A stretch of 64,000 nucleotides of DNA from Microthyrium microscopicum (GCA_010405405.1 MU004235.1:1812157-1876156), one strand, 5' to 3'; positions 12,287 through 22,763 are shown, counted from the stretch's first letter. Notes: generated by a model not told the origin, from the sequence alone. A program made the numbers and translations.

Positions 12287-14403
12287 CTATGGAGTATTAG
12301 CAGAGTCATTTTCAGCAGTTACTGGGTGATATAACTTTTGCAGGCGGAGCAGGCGGTTGTCTAACATGAGCTGTTCCTTGTCCAGTTTGAGGTTTGCGAT
12401 CTCCTTGCCAGATTCGGCCTTTTGCTTCCCCAAGTCTGTTAGCGCCTTTGCGTGGATGACCTCGAGCTTTTGAATGTGGCTATGTAGATTGGAGATCTTG
12501 GTGAGGAGAGGTTGGACGCTCATGCTGGGAGCTTCTCCACATTTTTTCTTCTCAAGGGCCTGGGATTGGTTAGTATCGTGATGTGATCAGTAGTCATGCG
12601 TTGCGTATTGACTGGGTCGTGTGATCTTTTCGTGGGAATTTGGAAAGCACAAACACACGTTATGGAAGCGGTGGGAGCCATCGAATGTGATGGCGCCCAC
12701 TACTGCTTTTGGTAATGTCGAAGATTGTCGGAAGGATTGGGATAGGGAGACACTTACATCGCGGTACATTTGGAGTTGCCCGTTGAGTTTCTTGACCTGC
12801 TCGCCTGCGGCAGCCTTGCCATCTACCAACTCTTTCTGGAGCGCTTTCCTACCCTCAGAAGAATCGAATTGTTGTAGCTTCAAAGCCTGGAATAGTCAGC
12901 AAAATGTCAAATCTGAAGGCGATGTGGTGACGACCAAAAATGTCATGGAAGCCATCGCATGTGGTGGGAGCCATCAAATGCGCTGGCAGCCACCGAAGCT
13001 TTAAACCGATTTCGAATGCCTTCAATGTGGTTGGGAGTTAGGGAATCTTACCTGCTCGAGCGACCCATTTGTCCTGCGAAGATCTGCGATTGTATTATCT
13101 TGGGCACGAATGGTCTCGGCTTGCTTTTCTCCGGCTTCTTCGAGGTCACAGATGGTCTTTTTCAAGGCCGAACTGGATTTTGTCAGTATAGATTACAACG
13201 CAACCAGAGCTAACACGCCATGTGGTGAAACCTTGAAACTCCCATCGCATCTGGTGGGAACCATCGAGTGCGATGGGAAATACAAGGTTTTTGATTTCAT
13301 CGTTTGTCTCTAGGAAATGTGGGTTGACACGGGAGAATCTTACCTAGAAACTGTTAGTATACGATTGTAATCCGAGCTAAAACGTCTGAAAAGCGCAAAT
13401 GATCTCCTCAAGGTAAAACCATAAAACACCCATCGCACTCTATGGCAGCCATCGAGTGCGATGGGGGATTTGATTGTTTTGGTCCCGTCGGATGTCGTCA
13501 AGATATTTGGTTTGGCATGGGGGGAATCTTACATCTTCTCAGAATTATACTTCTCAATATCCACCTTCTCGCTCCAGTAATGCTTCCGGATCGCGGTAAT
13601 CTCGTTCTGAGCAGTGGAGAGCTTGTGACGAAGGATCGCAATCTCCTTCTCATGAACCTCTTCCAAGGCTTCATGGGCTTCGATCGTCATCAACAGCTGG
13701 CATTTGTTAGAGAATGGGGGCAAAACTGAGGTTCGCTGGTAGGCTGGAGAATTCTGGCGTGCTCCCATGAACGTCGATAATGCCCATCGTCTTTGATAAG
13801 CAGGAGATGCTCTTCTTGCCATCACACTCGATGATGACGAGGACATCTGATGGCAAAGAAAGCATCCAATGGGAAATAACAAGTCCGATGGGGAAAACAT
13901 GACTTCCAAAATATCGCAGTAGATGGCAGCCATCAAAGCAGCTGGGAAGTAAAATTCACCGAAACAAGCTCATCCACCTCCTCCGGGATGCTCTCAACAT
14001 CATCGGAATCACTACCAATCATCTCACAATCATCGCTATCGGACCACTCTACAAGCACTGTTAGCTCAACTCCGGGATACTGAAATAGCGAAAAATGCAC
14101 AAAAGTCGAGACCCCGGATTTCGGCCATCAAATCATATGGCCAGAAACGCACTTCATCACGCCCATCGACTCTGATGGACAAGAAGAGAGCTTATCACAA
14201 AACACAGATTATGTGGAATGTTGTTTCCAGGAAGATGAAAACATACCAGATTCAGAAGACTCCGCCAACTCACAGAAGCTACCCTCCGAACTGCAGTCAG
14301 TACCAGAGACTTCCATTCTGGGCACGACGTTCAGGACCTCTGGCTCTGAGGTCCAGCTCATGGCGCTGCTTGGGCGGGAAGGAATGGTGGGGATAGATGC
14401 CAT
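12287..14403 (-). CDS. Coiled-coil protein, 310 aa, with introner-type introns
   Basis: Exons on the minus strand are 14403-14247, 14048-13960, 13696-13533, 13172-13052, 12886-12758 and 12559-12287. They total 933 nt, or 310 residues. The N-terminal 80 residues are Ser/Asp/Glu-rich and acidic (SDSDD, EEVDEL). The remainder is a long amphipathic coiled coil (EALEEVHEKEIAILRHKL, then DLEEAGEKQAETIRAQ, KKLNGQLQMYRD and HSHIQKLEVIHAKALTDL). I do not recognise a family; a structural or scaffold role is inference. Introns are 198, 263, 360 (composite), 165 and 198 nt, three to six times longer than elsewhere in the window, and all carry copies of one 37-nt palindromic module. All junctions are GT-AG with branch-point-like TACTAAC or CTGAC. 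No splice choice other than those listed keeps the coiled coil continuous. Confidence 0.8.
12658..14179 (-). repeat. Seven copies of a 37-nt intronic palindrome (introner-like family)
   Basis: Copies lie at 12658-12694, 12951-12987, 13241-13277, 13429-13465, 13818-13854, 13910-13946 and 14143-14179. All have the same orientation, align without gaps to 37 nt and lie inside introns. The plus-strand arms read CCCATCGCACTC and GAGTGCGATGGG around a second small stem ATGGCAGCCAT. Copies at 13429 and 13241 are nearly perfect; 12658, 13910 and 14143 are diverged. Flanks are also shared: donors GTAAGATTCCCC, GTAAGATTCTCCC, GTAAGATTCCCTA and GTAAGTGTCTCCC. I found no copy outside this gene by eye. Confidence 0.85.
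13173..13532 (-). other. Two abutting introns with a zero-length exon
   Basis: On the minus strand, intron A runs 13532-13344 (189 nt, GTAAGA ... CTAG) and intron B runs 13343-13173 (171 nt, GTAAGA ... CCAG). The junction reads CTAG/GTAAGATTC, so the acceptor of A touches the donor of B. Each half has its own branch point (TACTAAC; TACTGAC) and its own near-perfect copy of the 37-nt module. The flanking exons join in frame only if all 360 nt are removed. Using the upstream CAG of A instead would create a 7-nt exon with an immediate stop. Confidence 0.8.
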
Positions 14404-15386
14404 GTTTGGAAACGAGTGTTGTTACTTGGGGTAGTAGTGATTTGCTAAACGGGAAACTGGTTTGGGACAAAATGTAGAAATTGGAAGTGAGATGGGTGGA
14501 AAGGAAAGAAACGAAGAAACAACAGCAGATGGAGGGCTTATAAGGGATTAGATACCTGGAAACGTCACTTCTGGGAAATAATTGGTTTGTGTATGGTACA
14601 AATGAGCCATTAATTCTCGACTTGTTGGTGTCTACCTGTTGCTATTGTTCGTGGTTGATATTGGGTACCAAAGAACTTTGGTTCCAGGAAATTGAATGGG
14701 ATATCGTGAAATGTATAAAACTGTTGAAAAGGTAAGCATCACTTTCTAAAGTTCAAATAGAGTAAGGAACGGCTGGAAAGTTTGAAATAATTGATTCTGG
14801 TATCTGTATATCGTTTCGTTCGTGAGTTGAGCGCATCGGGTGCTTGCTTTTTAAAAATGGAGAGTGGTTTTCTCCACCTCTACCAAAGATCTGGCCTTTC
14901 AATATGATGCACAAGTAGGTAGGCTAAGAAGGATACCGGTACTACTCTGATGGTAAGGCCATGGCGTGCTGGAGTGAAGCCTGTTTACCAACCAAATTCC
15001 AATTCCCGGGCTCTTCGGTGCTCCCTGGTTGGATTATGGACATCGACAAATATCTACCAATAAATCGAAGGGAGTCAGGTGATGCTGGTTTGAGTCGACA
15101 AGTTACTCGACAGACTAATGTGGCCAGGTGTAAAACACTAGACAGCGACATAGTGGCCACAGATGGCTTGTGAATGACATGCCAGGAGTTCAACGACATC
15201 GTTGTTGAGAAGCTGGCTTTGGATGTGTTCCCTATGAGAGATTCCGGATCCCTGAGGCTTTATGGGAACCAGTCGACAGGAGGCCCATACATTTGCTTTT
15301 GTAAGATTAGTTTGGAGATTCCGGTCAGGATCAGCATGGCATCCAAAGTCATCTTCTTTGGTGCGGTGGGTCGAGTGAAATCAGGA
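14404..15386. other. Intergenic: promoter of coiled-coil gene, 3' side of FCF1
   Basis: Spacer between two minus-strand genes. The right side of the coiled-coil start is purine-rich on the plus strand. Short overlapping ORFs around 14942-15410 lack motifs. Nothing else seen. Confidence 0.5.
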
Positions 15387-16069
15387 TCATTTCTCCGGAG
15401 CATCAGGTAGTCTTTCAATGACATATTTTCCTGGCGAATGGTCAGTCAAGTCGGTGGGTACAGAGATCGTGACTTACCTCTAGCGACGGACATGATGGGC
15501 ACACCCGGCACCCTTCTTATGCGTCTCTTCAGGTCTCTATCATTTGTAGCAACGATATAGATTTTGTGTCTTTGTATCCTGTCCACAATGCAGTCATCTG
15601 CATATACGCCTTTGTGGTCACACTTTAGCCGTTCCCAACGTTCGTCTCGTGCAATGCGCAAAGCTATGCGATATCGAGGACCTAGCTTTTCCAACTCTGC
15701 CATCACACACGATGTGATGATCGGTTTGCAGGTGGCATAGAGACAAGACATCATGCTCTCGAGAAGGTCGAGTTTCTTGGAGACCGTATGGCTGAGGAAA
15801 TTGGTATCGACCAGGACATGATATGGGGGACGGAGGGCGGCGTTGTATTGAAAGAAGAGACTCGAGGATACTTGTGGACTGCGCATCATTAGTAGCTGTA
15901 TCTTCCATCGTGAGGGTGGTTAATCTTACACTTCACGGATCACCTCATCAGCCTTTGGCTTTTTCTGAGCCTCTTCATTGGCAAGAATATTCTTCTTCAA
16001 ACGGGAGTCTCGCTGTGTGATTTGGAGCTTCTTTTGCGCAAACTTGCGAGTCTTTTTGGCGCGCGACAT
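15387..16069 (-). CDS. FCF1: FCF1/UTP24-type rRNA-processing PIN nuclease
   Basis: Exons 16069-15930, 15878-15478 and 15430-15387 give 194 residues, close to the 189 of yeast Fcf1. The N-terminus is basic (MSRAKKTRKFAQKKLQ). The PIN domain then shows HVLVDTNFLSH with the first catalytic Asp, CVMAELEKLGPRY with a conserved Glu, and DDCIVDRIQRHKIYIVATND with the later acidic residues. The last exon supplies GKYVIERLPDAP, the conserved C-terminal ending. The family is a component of the small-subunit processome and cleaves pre-rRNA in the nucleolus, an essential step in 40S assembly. Introns of 51 and 47 nt. It is the best-recognised single-copy housekeeping gene in the window and a good locus for placing the organism phylogenetically. 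Confidence 0.97.
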
Positions 16070-16922
16070 GGTTGCTGTGTTATTGGGATCAGGCAGTCTC
16101 TGGCATAAATCGTATTTGTCAATGTCTGATGGTGTAGAGGTTTGGTCTATCGAAAAAAATATGCAGCTAAATTTAGGACGAGGGGCGACTGGGATGAACT
16201 ATCGATCGATGACATAAGCATCTTTGATTTGCTCGTGTGGTAACTCTAGAGACGGCTGCTGGCCTTGGCGGTATTTGGTTGCTGCAGGTGCGTGTCGATT
16301 TGGTGCAAGAGCGACCGGGTTAAACTGCATCGAGGCAAGATTGAAGGCAGGCACGACCTGGGGCAGCCCATGATCCATGCATCAAAGCCTCTTCATCTGC
16401 GCCTGCCGCTCCCTTTCTCCCTGGTTTGATCTCTTTTGGCAGTGGCTCCCCAGAATCCAGAATCGTGCCTGCCATTCCTGCCAATTGCTCCTTCCTCAAT
16501 CTCTTCAACTCTTCAACACCATACTTTGTATCACCAAGTCTTTTCTCTTCTTCCACTGCGTTGACGAGTCACCAAAGAACCCATTATACATATATCATTA
16601 CTGCCTCCTTTGTTTGCAACACTCCCTCGTCAACTGTTGTGCTGCCCTCACTGCCCTCGCCCTGTTTCACCACTCCTGACATCCAGCCAACGTCTACGCT
16701 TTCGACCATCTATACATCGCGATACCTTGAGCGCGTCCATTGTTTCAATCTGTGTTCTGACAGCTGCGGAAACTAGTTCTGTAGTTCTTGTTCTCCAACT
16801 TGCGCCTCAAAGACTTGCAGCTCGGACCGCGTATCGAATTCGACAACATTCCTCCGAAGCGCTACACAAACGGTCAACTGTCGTCTTCGTCCTCTCCTTA
16901 CCACCATCCCATATAGCCCATA
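16070..16922. other. Divergent promoter region FCF1 / CSI2-like
   Basis: Head-to-head 853-bp region. From about 16380 to 16900 it is strongly pyrimidine-rich on the plus strand (ctcttc, cctcct and ttctcc runs), a common feature of fungal promoters and 5' leaders, and fits the gene starting at 16923. The side next to FCF1 is mixed. Short ORFs in it have no domain support. Confidence 0.5.
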
Positions 16923-18008
16923 ATGGATAGACGGAAAGACATGAGCTTACAGCTGGTCGTGGCACTGCTTCTCACTGGCTGGGCGTCTGCACAAAATAAC
17001 AATAACAACCAGCAAACGACCACCCAGGCCAACAACAACCAGCAGACCACAACAGCAGCTCAGCCAGCGACGACGGCGACGACTAATAATAACAACAACC
17101 AACAGACTAACTCTCAGACCGGAAATACACAGACCTCACAAACAAATCAAGGAACCACTCAAGGCATAACGGGTATTCCAACTGCAACAACTGCTTCAAG
17201 TACAATTACTTCTGCCTCGAGCACAATAGATGCAGGATCTGGACCAACAGATCTACCTACGATTGCTGGCTATGGCATCCCCACTATGGTTGTTCCTTGG
17301 ACCGCCGGCGCCCCATTCATGTACAAGTCGTCTCTACCAGAAGGTACTGTCTTCATATGCGTAGGCGCTCTTCTTGGAGCAATGGGAGCGGCGGTTTTGA
17401 TATGGCGAGGATTAGTTGCATGGTCTCTACACCGCAGCGTTAAGAGAGCAAACCGAAACCTACTGGCTCCTACAGACGGCAAACTGTCCAAGGGCGGTTA
17501 TGGCAACAGCACTATCGCTTTGGCTTCAGCCAACATGCATTCCATGGATCATCTTGCAACACCGGCAAAGAAACCTATCGCCCGTGCCAGTCTTGCACAA
17601 ACTCCGGCCGCAGCACGAAACTCATCTCTATTTTTCTCTCCCACTGCCGGCGCTGGCCACCATACCCCAGGCACATACAACTCCAACTCTGTCAACCGCT
17701 CGTCAAGTTATCTACCATCTGGCTACTACGCTGCACCTGGCGCCGCTGCTCCAGGCGCTACACAAATCGGTTCTGGAACATCCCGCGCGCACGCCCGCCA
17801 GTCGCGCTACGAAGTCTCTCCACCTAGCAGTCCTGGTCTTCCACCAAGCCGCGGCGGTGCAAGCATTCACGGTGGTCAGCAAATGTACACGCAGCCAAGC
17901 ATAAGTAGCTTGAACTTGCATGTACCCGGCAACGCACAACCTGGTGGTCGAGCTCCCAGTGCCAATTTGGATGAGCTTTTTGGTAATGACCCGCATACAC
18001 GGCGGTAG
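16923..18008 (+). CDS. CSI2-like single-pass membrane protein, Asn/Gln/Thr-rich ectodomain
   Basis: Intronless, 361 residues. A signal peptide spans about residues 8-23 (LQLVVALLLTGWASA). The ectodomain (24-130) is very rich in Asn, Gln and Thr, with poly-Asn and QQTTT repeats, so likely heavily O-glycosylated. A conserved block PFMYKSSLPEGTVFI precedes one membrane helix (about 142-163), followed by WRGLVAWSLHRSVKRA. The cytoplasmic tail of about 190 residues is Ser/Pro/Gly-rich and disordered. This architecture and the LPEGTVF...W-S-hh-R-S-V-K-R block resemble fungal CSI2-like proteins linked to cell-wall and septum chitin; the name is from memory of the family, so moderate confidence. A second in-frame ATG at 16941 would start just before the signal peptide and is equally plausible. 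Confidence 0.75.
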   Translation: MDRRKDMSLQLVVALLLTGWASAQNNNNNQQTTTQANNNQQTTTAAQPATTATTNNNNNQQTNSQTGNTQTSQTNQGTTQGITGIPTATTASSTITSASSTIDAGSGPTDLPTIAGYGIPTMVVPWTAGAPFMYKSSLPEGTVFICVGALLGAMGAAVLIWRGLVAWSLHRSVKRANRNLLAPTDGKLSKGGYGNSTIALASANMHSMDHLATPAKKPIARASLAQTPAAARNSSLFFSPTAGAGHHTPGTYNSNSVNRSSSYLPSGYYAAPGAAAPGATQIGSGTSRAHARQSRYEVSPPSSPGLPPSRGGASIHGGQQMYTQPSISSLNLHVPGNAQPGGRAPSANLDELFGNDPHTRR

Positions 18009-18557
18009 AGCCCGCTTGGCAGTATTGCGCAGAAATCTATTGATTCGACCAAAGACTGAGGAAGCGGTAATGTAGTCGAAAACCTAGCAGTCAAAGAGTC
18101 ATTTTGGTAGGGGCGTACGCTTATGATGAGGACGCTACAGTCGCATATGTATTCTTACCCAAGATCAGTCTGTTCGCAAGCACGAGCGGCATAATTGTAC
18201 ATGACTTGGGGATCATTGGGTTTAATGGCGTTGGAACCGCATGGGAAGCGGACTTTTGGCATGTCGTGATGGTATTCTACTTCTTGTTAGTATAGTTGTA
18301 CTCCAAACAATAATGCCATTCAATTAACTCTTAGTCCTTACTTTCTCACAATCGGACGCGCTAACATGTCAATAGAGATCTAATCTTTTCCAAGACTTAC
18401 AAGCTCACATCACATCAAGACGGGATTGACATAACCGATAACAACGGAGCAAATATATTCTTCTACATCCATACCAATTGCTTTAAAATCCACCAACACC
18501 ATTAATGTACAAACCCCAACCCTCCTATCCCTCCCCTTCACCTTCATCCTCATCCCC
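18009..18557. other. Convergent intergenic spacer
   Basis: Tail-to-tail spacer between the CSI2-like gene and the secreted Cys/His-rich gene. AT-rich 3' sequence around 18290-18500. A small plus ORF at 18104-18295 has no support. Confidence 0.5.
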
Positions 18558-19085
18558 CTAATTCACAATCGTCATCGGCTTCGCCTTCTCCTTCTGTTTG
18601 GGCGCTGCATCATGCCCATGTCCCGTCGCCGCACCCAACGGCGTCCCCGGCGCTGGCATCGCCGCCGCTGGCGTCTGCGCTCCTCCCTTGGCCCCTCCTT
18701 TGGCTCCTGGTCCGAATAGTTTGTCTAGGTCATACTCGCCTTGCACCATGCTGGGAATCACACAGCCGTTGCAGATTCCTGTGCCGCCGTTGTGGTCGTG
18801 CACGCTGTCGTGGTTGTTGTGGGTGGCCATGTGGCAGCCGCCCATGCAGAAGGCGTCTTCGACGGTGCGGTCGACTGATGTTCCGCATTGCTGGGGGTTT
18901 GTTAGTGGGTGGAAAGGGTATTTGGGAAGGGGGGTTGAACGCTGGAGGATATGGGGAATGGGGTCACGTACCTTTGTGCAAGTTTCGTGGATTATGGCTT
19001 CGCATTTTTTGCAGTCTGCTTGGACGGTGAAGGCGGACGCGAAGGTCGCTGAGGTGAGGACGAGAAGGGCGGTGAAGAGTTTCAT
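18558..19085 (-). CDS. Secreted Cys/His-rich small protein, 148 aa
   Basis: Exons 19085-18972 and 18890-18558 give 148 residues. The signal peptide is about MKLFTALLVLTSATFASA. The mature part has eight cysteines, including CKKC, CMGGC and CNGC pairs, and a histidine cluster (HMATHNNHDSVHDHN). The tail is a Gly/Ala/Pro-rich linker (GAKGGAKGGAQTP) with a GHGHD motif. The paired-Cys and His pattern suggests disulphide bonding or metal binding; function is unknown. The 81-nt intron (18971-18891, GTACGT ... CCCCAG, with branch CTAAC) has a length divisible by three and no stop, so a retained form would add 27 residues. A candidate apoplastic effector or metal-handling protein. Confidence 0.85.
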   Translation of the reverse strand: MKLFTALLVLTSATFASAFTVQADCKKCEAIIHETCTKVRDPIPHILQRSTPLPKYPFHPLTNPQQCGTSVDRTVEDAFCMGGCHMATHNNHDSVHDHNGGTGICNGCVIPSMVQGEYDLDKLFGPGAKGGAKGGAQTPAAAMPAPGTPLGAATGHGHDAAPKQKEKAKPMTIVN

Positions 19086-20090
19086 GATGTCGAGTATTTG
19101 AGGATACGTTTATGTGTTTTTTTTTCTTGTCGAATGAGTGTTGTAGTTGAGTATTTCTCGTATTTTGAATAATTTTCGTTTGTTATACCTTAGGCGGGAA
19201 AAATGGGCAGGACGTTCTACTTTAAGGACTTGTACACACGGTCGTTCAATACTTGAACAGCTATTACACCGAGCCGCATATTAAAAAGGGGCAAATGGCA
19301 AGTACTATGGGAATCTAGGTTGACGTTTATCATGTCACAGCTTACACACTACATGGCCGCAAATTAATAAGAGTAAAACTATGGCACGACTACTGTGTTC
19401 GTCTACCGCTCCGATAGTCTCTGGCGGGTCATGATTGTAGGGTCAACGCGGGTGTCCCGTTCTTAGAACGTCCAATATACTATAGAATGCGTGGGCAAAT
19501 ATTTTCTGTTTTGCGGTACAAGTGTTGCTTGGGCACTATAAGGCAGGGCCAAGAATAGGTGGTGGTCTTGATCTGACGTGTCTCAGAATTATAGATGACA
19601 GGTTATTAGTTGAGCCTCGACTATAGTTAGGTCTACGTAATAAGGTCGAGATTGTTACCTCCTTGTCACTTTGGGTTTACCCGTGGATGTATGAAGATAT
19701 AGGTATTTCTTGTGTACGGGTTGAGGATCGGTACTCTAGTGTCGTTTGTTTGTTTGATCTCTACAGTTTACTTGTTTGTTTCGACTTGACATTAAAGTTG
19801 TGTGTTTTTGAGCTTCTATTTGGAACCTCTATGCCTAAAACACATTGTCATACGTTGCGAGTGTTGCAAACAGGGAAAAGAAAAAGAAAATAAGTATTAA
19901 AATCAAGTCGTCATCAGTCAGTGACTGACAGGTCTGAGAATATCATGGATCCAAACTCATCGATTACCTAGGTACATGTCTTATTTAAGTTGATATAACA
20001 ATACATTGAATAAATAGGGCCTACAATCGGAACGATGAAATGAAAGCAACATCCACTTGAGTGTACGTGGAGTCACAAAGTTTACAAATG
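19086..20090. other. Intergenic, 1.0 kb
   Basis: Promoter side of the secreted Cys/His-rich gene (a 9-10 base T run near 19118) and 3' side of the 874-aa gene. Contains an isolated TACCTAGGTA palindrome near 19965. ORF 19663-19893 has no features. Nothing else seen. Confidence 0.5.
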
Positions 20091-22763
20091 TTACAGAAAA
20101 GCATCAGCTGCAAGAGCTGAAAGTATCGTCACAATACCAGCGCCTTGAAGAGCTGATCGCGTTGTCGTGCTTCCCTTGCGAGCTCCAACAGAGCGGCTCC
20201 TTTCTTGTCCACTTCTGCTTTGGTCGTGATCATCTTGTCTTCCTTTAGAGGAATCTCTTCGAGTGGAAGAGCTGCGTGGCGGTGAGTATTCCCTCTCTGA
20301 AGAAGAATCTGGGTGTCTGGAGGAATTTCTCCTTGTTGAAGATTTTCGCCTAGTAGAGGAATCCTGCTTATAAGTCGTACTTTGAGACGAGCGGCGGTCC
20401 TTTCTGTCTCTATCCTGTTCTTTCTCTCTTTGGCGTTCTCTTTCATGTTCACTTTCTCGTTCTCGTTCACGCTCACGTTGCCTGTCTCTCTCGTCCCGTT
20501 CCCTACGCCTCTCCCTATCTTCTCTTTCTCTCCGCTGCTCCCTTTCTCTCTCCAATTCTCTTGGTCTCTCATCTTCTTGAAAGCTCACACTCGGCCTCTT
20601 GGATCTTTCCACCCTCTCACTCTGTCTCCGCTGCGGACCCATCGGAGGCGGTCTAGAAGCCGTACTCGATCTTCTGCGATCACGACCACCTTGACCACGC
20701 TCAGCCATGCCATTTTCCTCTAGCACTTGATCTAGGTCGCGAGTTGTTGGAGCCCAAGACGGCACCATACTCCGCTTCCGACCATCATCCGGTCTGGTCC
20801 TGACCAACTGCTGACTGCCTCTGCGCGCATCATCTTCGCGCCTGATTGCTTCACTGCGTTGCACGAGAGCGAGCACGTCAGCATACTCAAGAGCGCGAGG
20901 GATCTCGTAGAACTTCCGAAAGCGTGTACGCTGCGCGTCTTCTACGCTACGCTGAATCACGCGTACTTCGCCCATACGACTTTCGCGTAGTGCAGAGGAC
21001 TCGACTAGGCTTTTGGGAATCTCAGTGACGGTGTCGGATTCGTGAAGTGCACGGCCGGGAGGGAGCGTGCTGTTGTTGTGCATCATGATGCCATTTTCGT
21101 AGTCCCAGGTGTTATTGCGTAGACGACGGCGCCAGTGTATGGGAATCTCGTAGTCTGGTTCACTGGAAGAGTGGGTAGAGATCACGGATGGAGGCACGGC
21201 GGTGGTGTTGAATGATTGTTGCATCATACGCTGGGAGATGGAGGAATGGATTGATGGTCCAGATTGCGTTGAGATCACAGACTGAGGCGCTGTTGGTGGG
21301 CCGGGGAAGGAGAGGGTTGTGCGTTGCATTAATGATGGGAGAGCGCCTAATAAGTGAGAGGATGGTGGTGAGGCTGGAAAGCTGGTTCGGCGGGCTTGGT
21401 TCAAAGAATGCGTCACAGCGAATGGTGGAGCATTCAATGTGTTGGGAGATGTGGAGAAGCTGGATCGTGGCGGCGGTGGTGGTATCCCGTTTGGAAAGTG
21501 CAGTGATGCTGGATCTGGTTGTGCTCCTGACATGACTGGCGATCCGGATGAGGACAGCCATCGATCTGGATTGTTGGGTGCTAGTCGCATGTCTGACATG
21601 ACTGACGAATCCAAAGTCGATGTCCATTGTATTGGTCTAGCTGGCGCTGATTTCTGGCGATGCAACGGCAGTGGGATCGGAATTGGGCTCGATATTGGTG
21701 TTGGGCATACGGTAACCGGCTCCAAAACTGGGGGTGGACCGTTACTCGGCCGACTGGATTTTCGTTTGTTCTTAGAGCGAATCTCGTCAATATCTATCTC
21801 GTGGTCGTCTTCTACTGTCGCTCGCTGAGAGTTTCTACGAACAAGATCTTCTGGAAAAATGGAGTCATATGACAGCTTTGCGGTCTGAACCTGATCTCCA
21901 TGGACCGCAGTCCAACGAGCTAGAAGGACATCGACATGCTGAGAGGTAACTTGCTTGATCTTTGCAATGGACTGACTGTACGATTGTCGCTCTGATATGT
22001 TGCTCACCAAGGACTGTTCCTGGTAAGGAGCGAGATTCTCCACATTCAACTTGTCAGTGGCTATAATAACTATTGATGGTGATTTAGGACTAGCATTTGC
22101 CTCTGAAGGTGGAGTCAACGGCCTGTCTTGTTGGAACCCTTGATAGAGGTCCATAGCTTTCACCAGAGCAATTTGTTGCTTGGCTACCAGACCCTCAATT
22201 GGAATCCGTGATGATGCTTTGATCATTTCGACTTGTTGAGCCGTGGCACATGCGCTGTGATTTGTGAGTCACAAGGAATCCCTAATCACGTCAGGATCAT
22301 ACCTTGATGCTAGAATCATTTGCCCAGCTTGAACACACTGTGCCATAACCGCTAGTGTGGAAGCGAGCGCATCGACGTATCCAGTTAGATATGGCACTTC
22401 TCGGGGCTTTGCATCATGCCATCCCCATCGTTGCTGTAGTGAAGACTCTAAGCTGCCGTCCTGACTTGGCTGCTCGTTACTGATTAGAGCCTCAGCTCTA
22501 TCAAAAGCTGCATGGCATTGCTCCACGAGGTCTGACAAATCGAATAGTGCCTTGGAAGATAGCACGGTGTTGCGCTGGCCTTGCTCAATTTGTAGAAATG
22601 TCGTGAATTGGGCCAATAACCCAGGCAAATGGTGGACTTTATCTGCAAGTTCGTGAAAGTTGTTGTGCTCATACAATCGAAAGGGTAGTTGACTTGAGCG
22701 AGTGAAGAGAAATTGGACCGAATTGACTAAAGTTGATAGCTTCTCTTTTGCCATTACCATCAT
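20091..22763 (-). CDS. 874-aa protein with Arg/Glu/Asp-rich charged tract, unknown
   Basis: Exons 22763-22303 and 22254-20091, with a 48-nt intron (GTATGA ... CACAG), give 874 residues. The first 200 residues look helical and folded (VQFLFTRSSQLPFRLYEHN, DLVEQCHAAFDRAEALI, GYVDALASTLAVMAQC). The middle is Ser/Pro-rich and disordered. Residues around 640-760 form an almost pure Arg/Glu/Asp tract with RERERE and RRERDERDRQRERER runs, then an Arg/Ser region (SSTRRKSSTRRNSS). The very end is hydrophobic (GAGIVTILSALAADAFL). I do not recognise the family. The charged tract and RS segment recall RNA-binding or chromatin-associated proteins, but that is inference. An upstream overlapping frame (22914-22669) could contribute another 5' exon; I found no good splice for it. 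Confidence 0.75.

Noticed and set aside
13529-13936. 135-codon minus ORF running upstream of exon 3 of the coiled-coil gene
   Set aside because: Its upstream half is intron 2 read through; the spliced model joins the acidic exon 2 to the coiled coil in frame.
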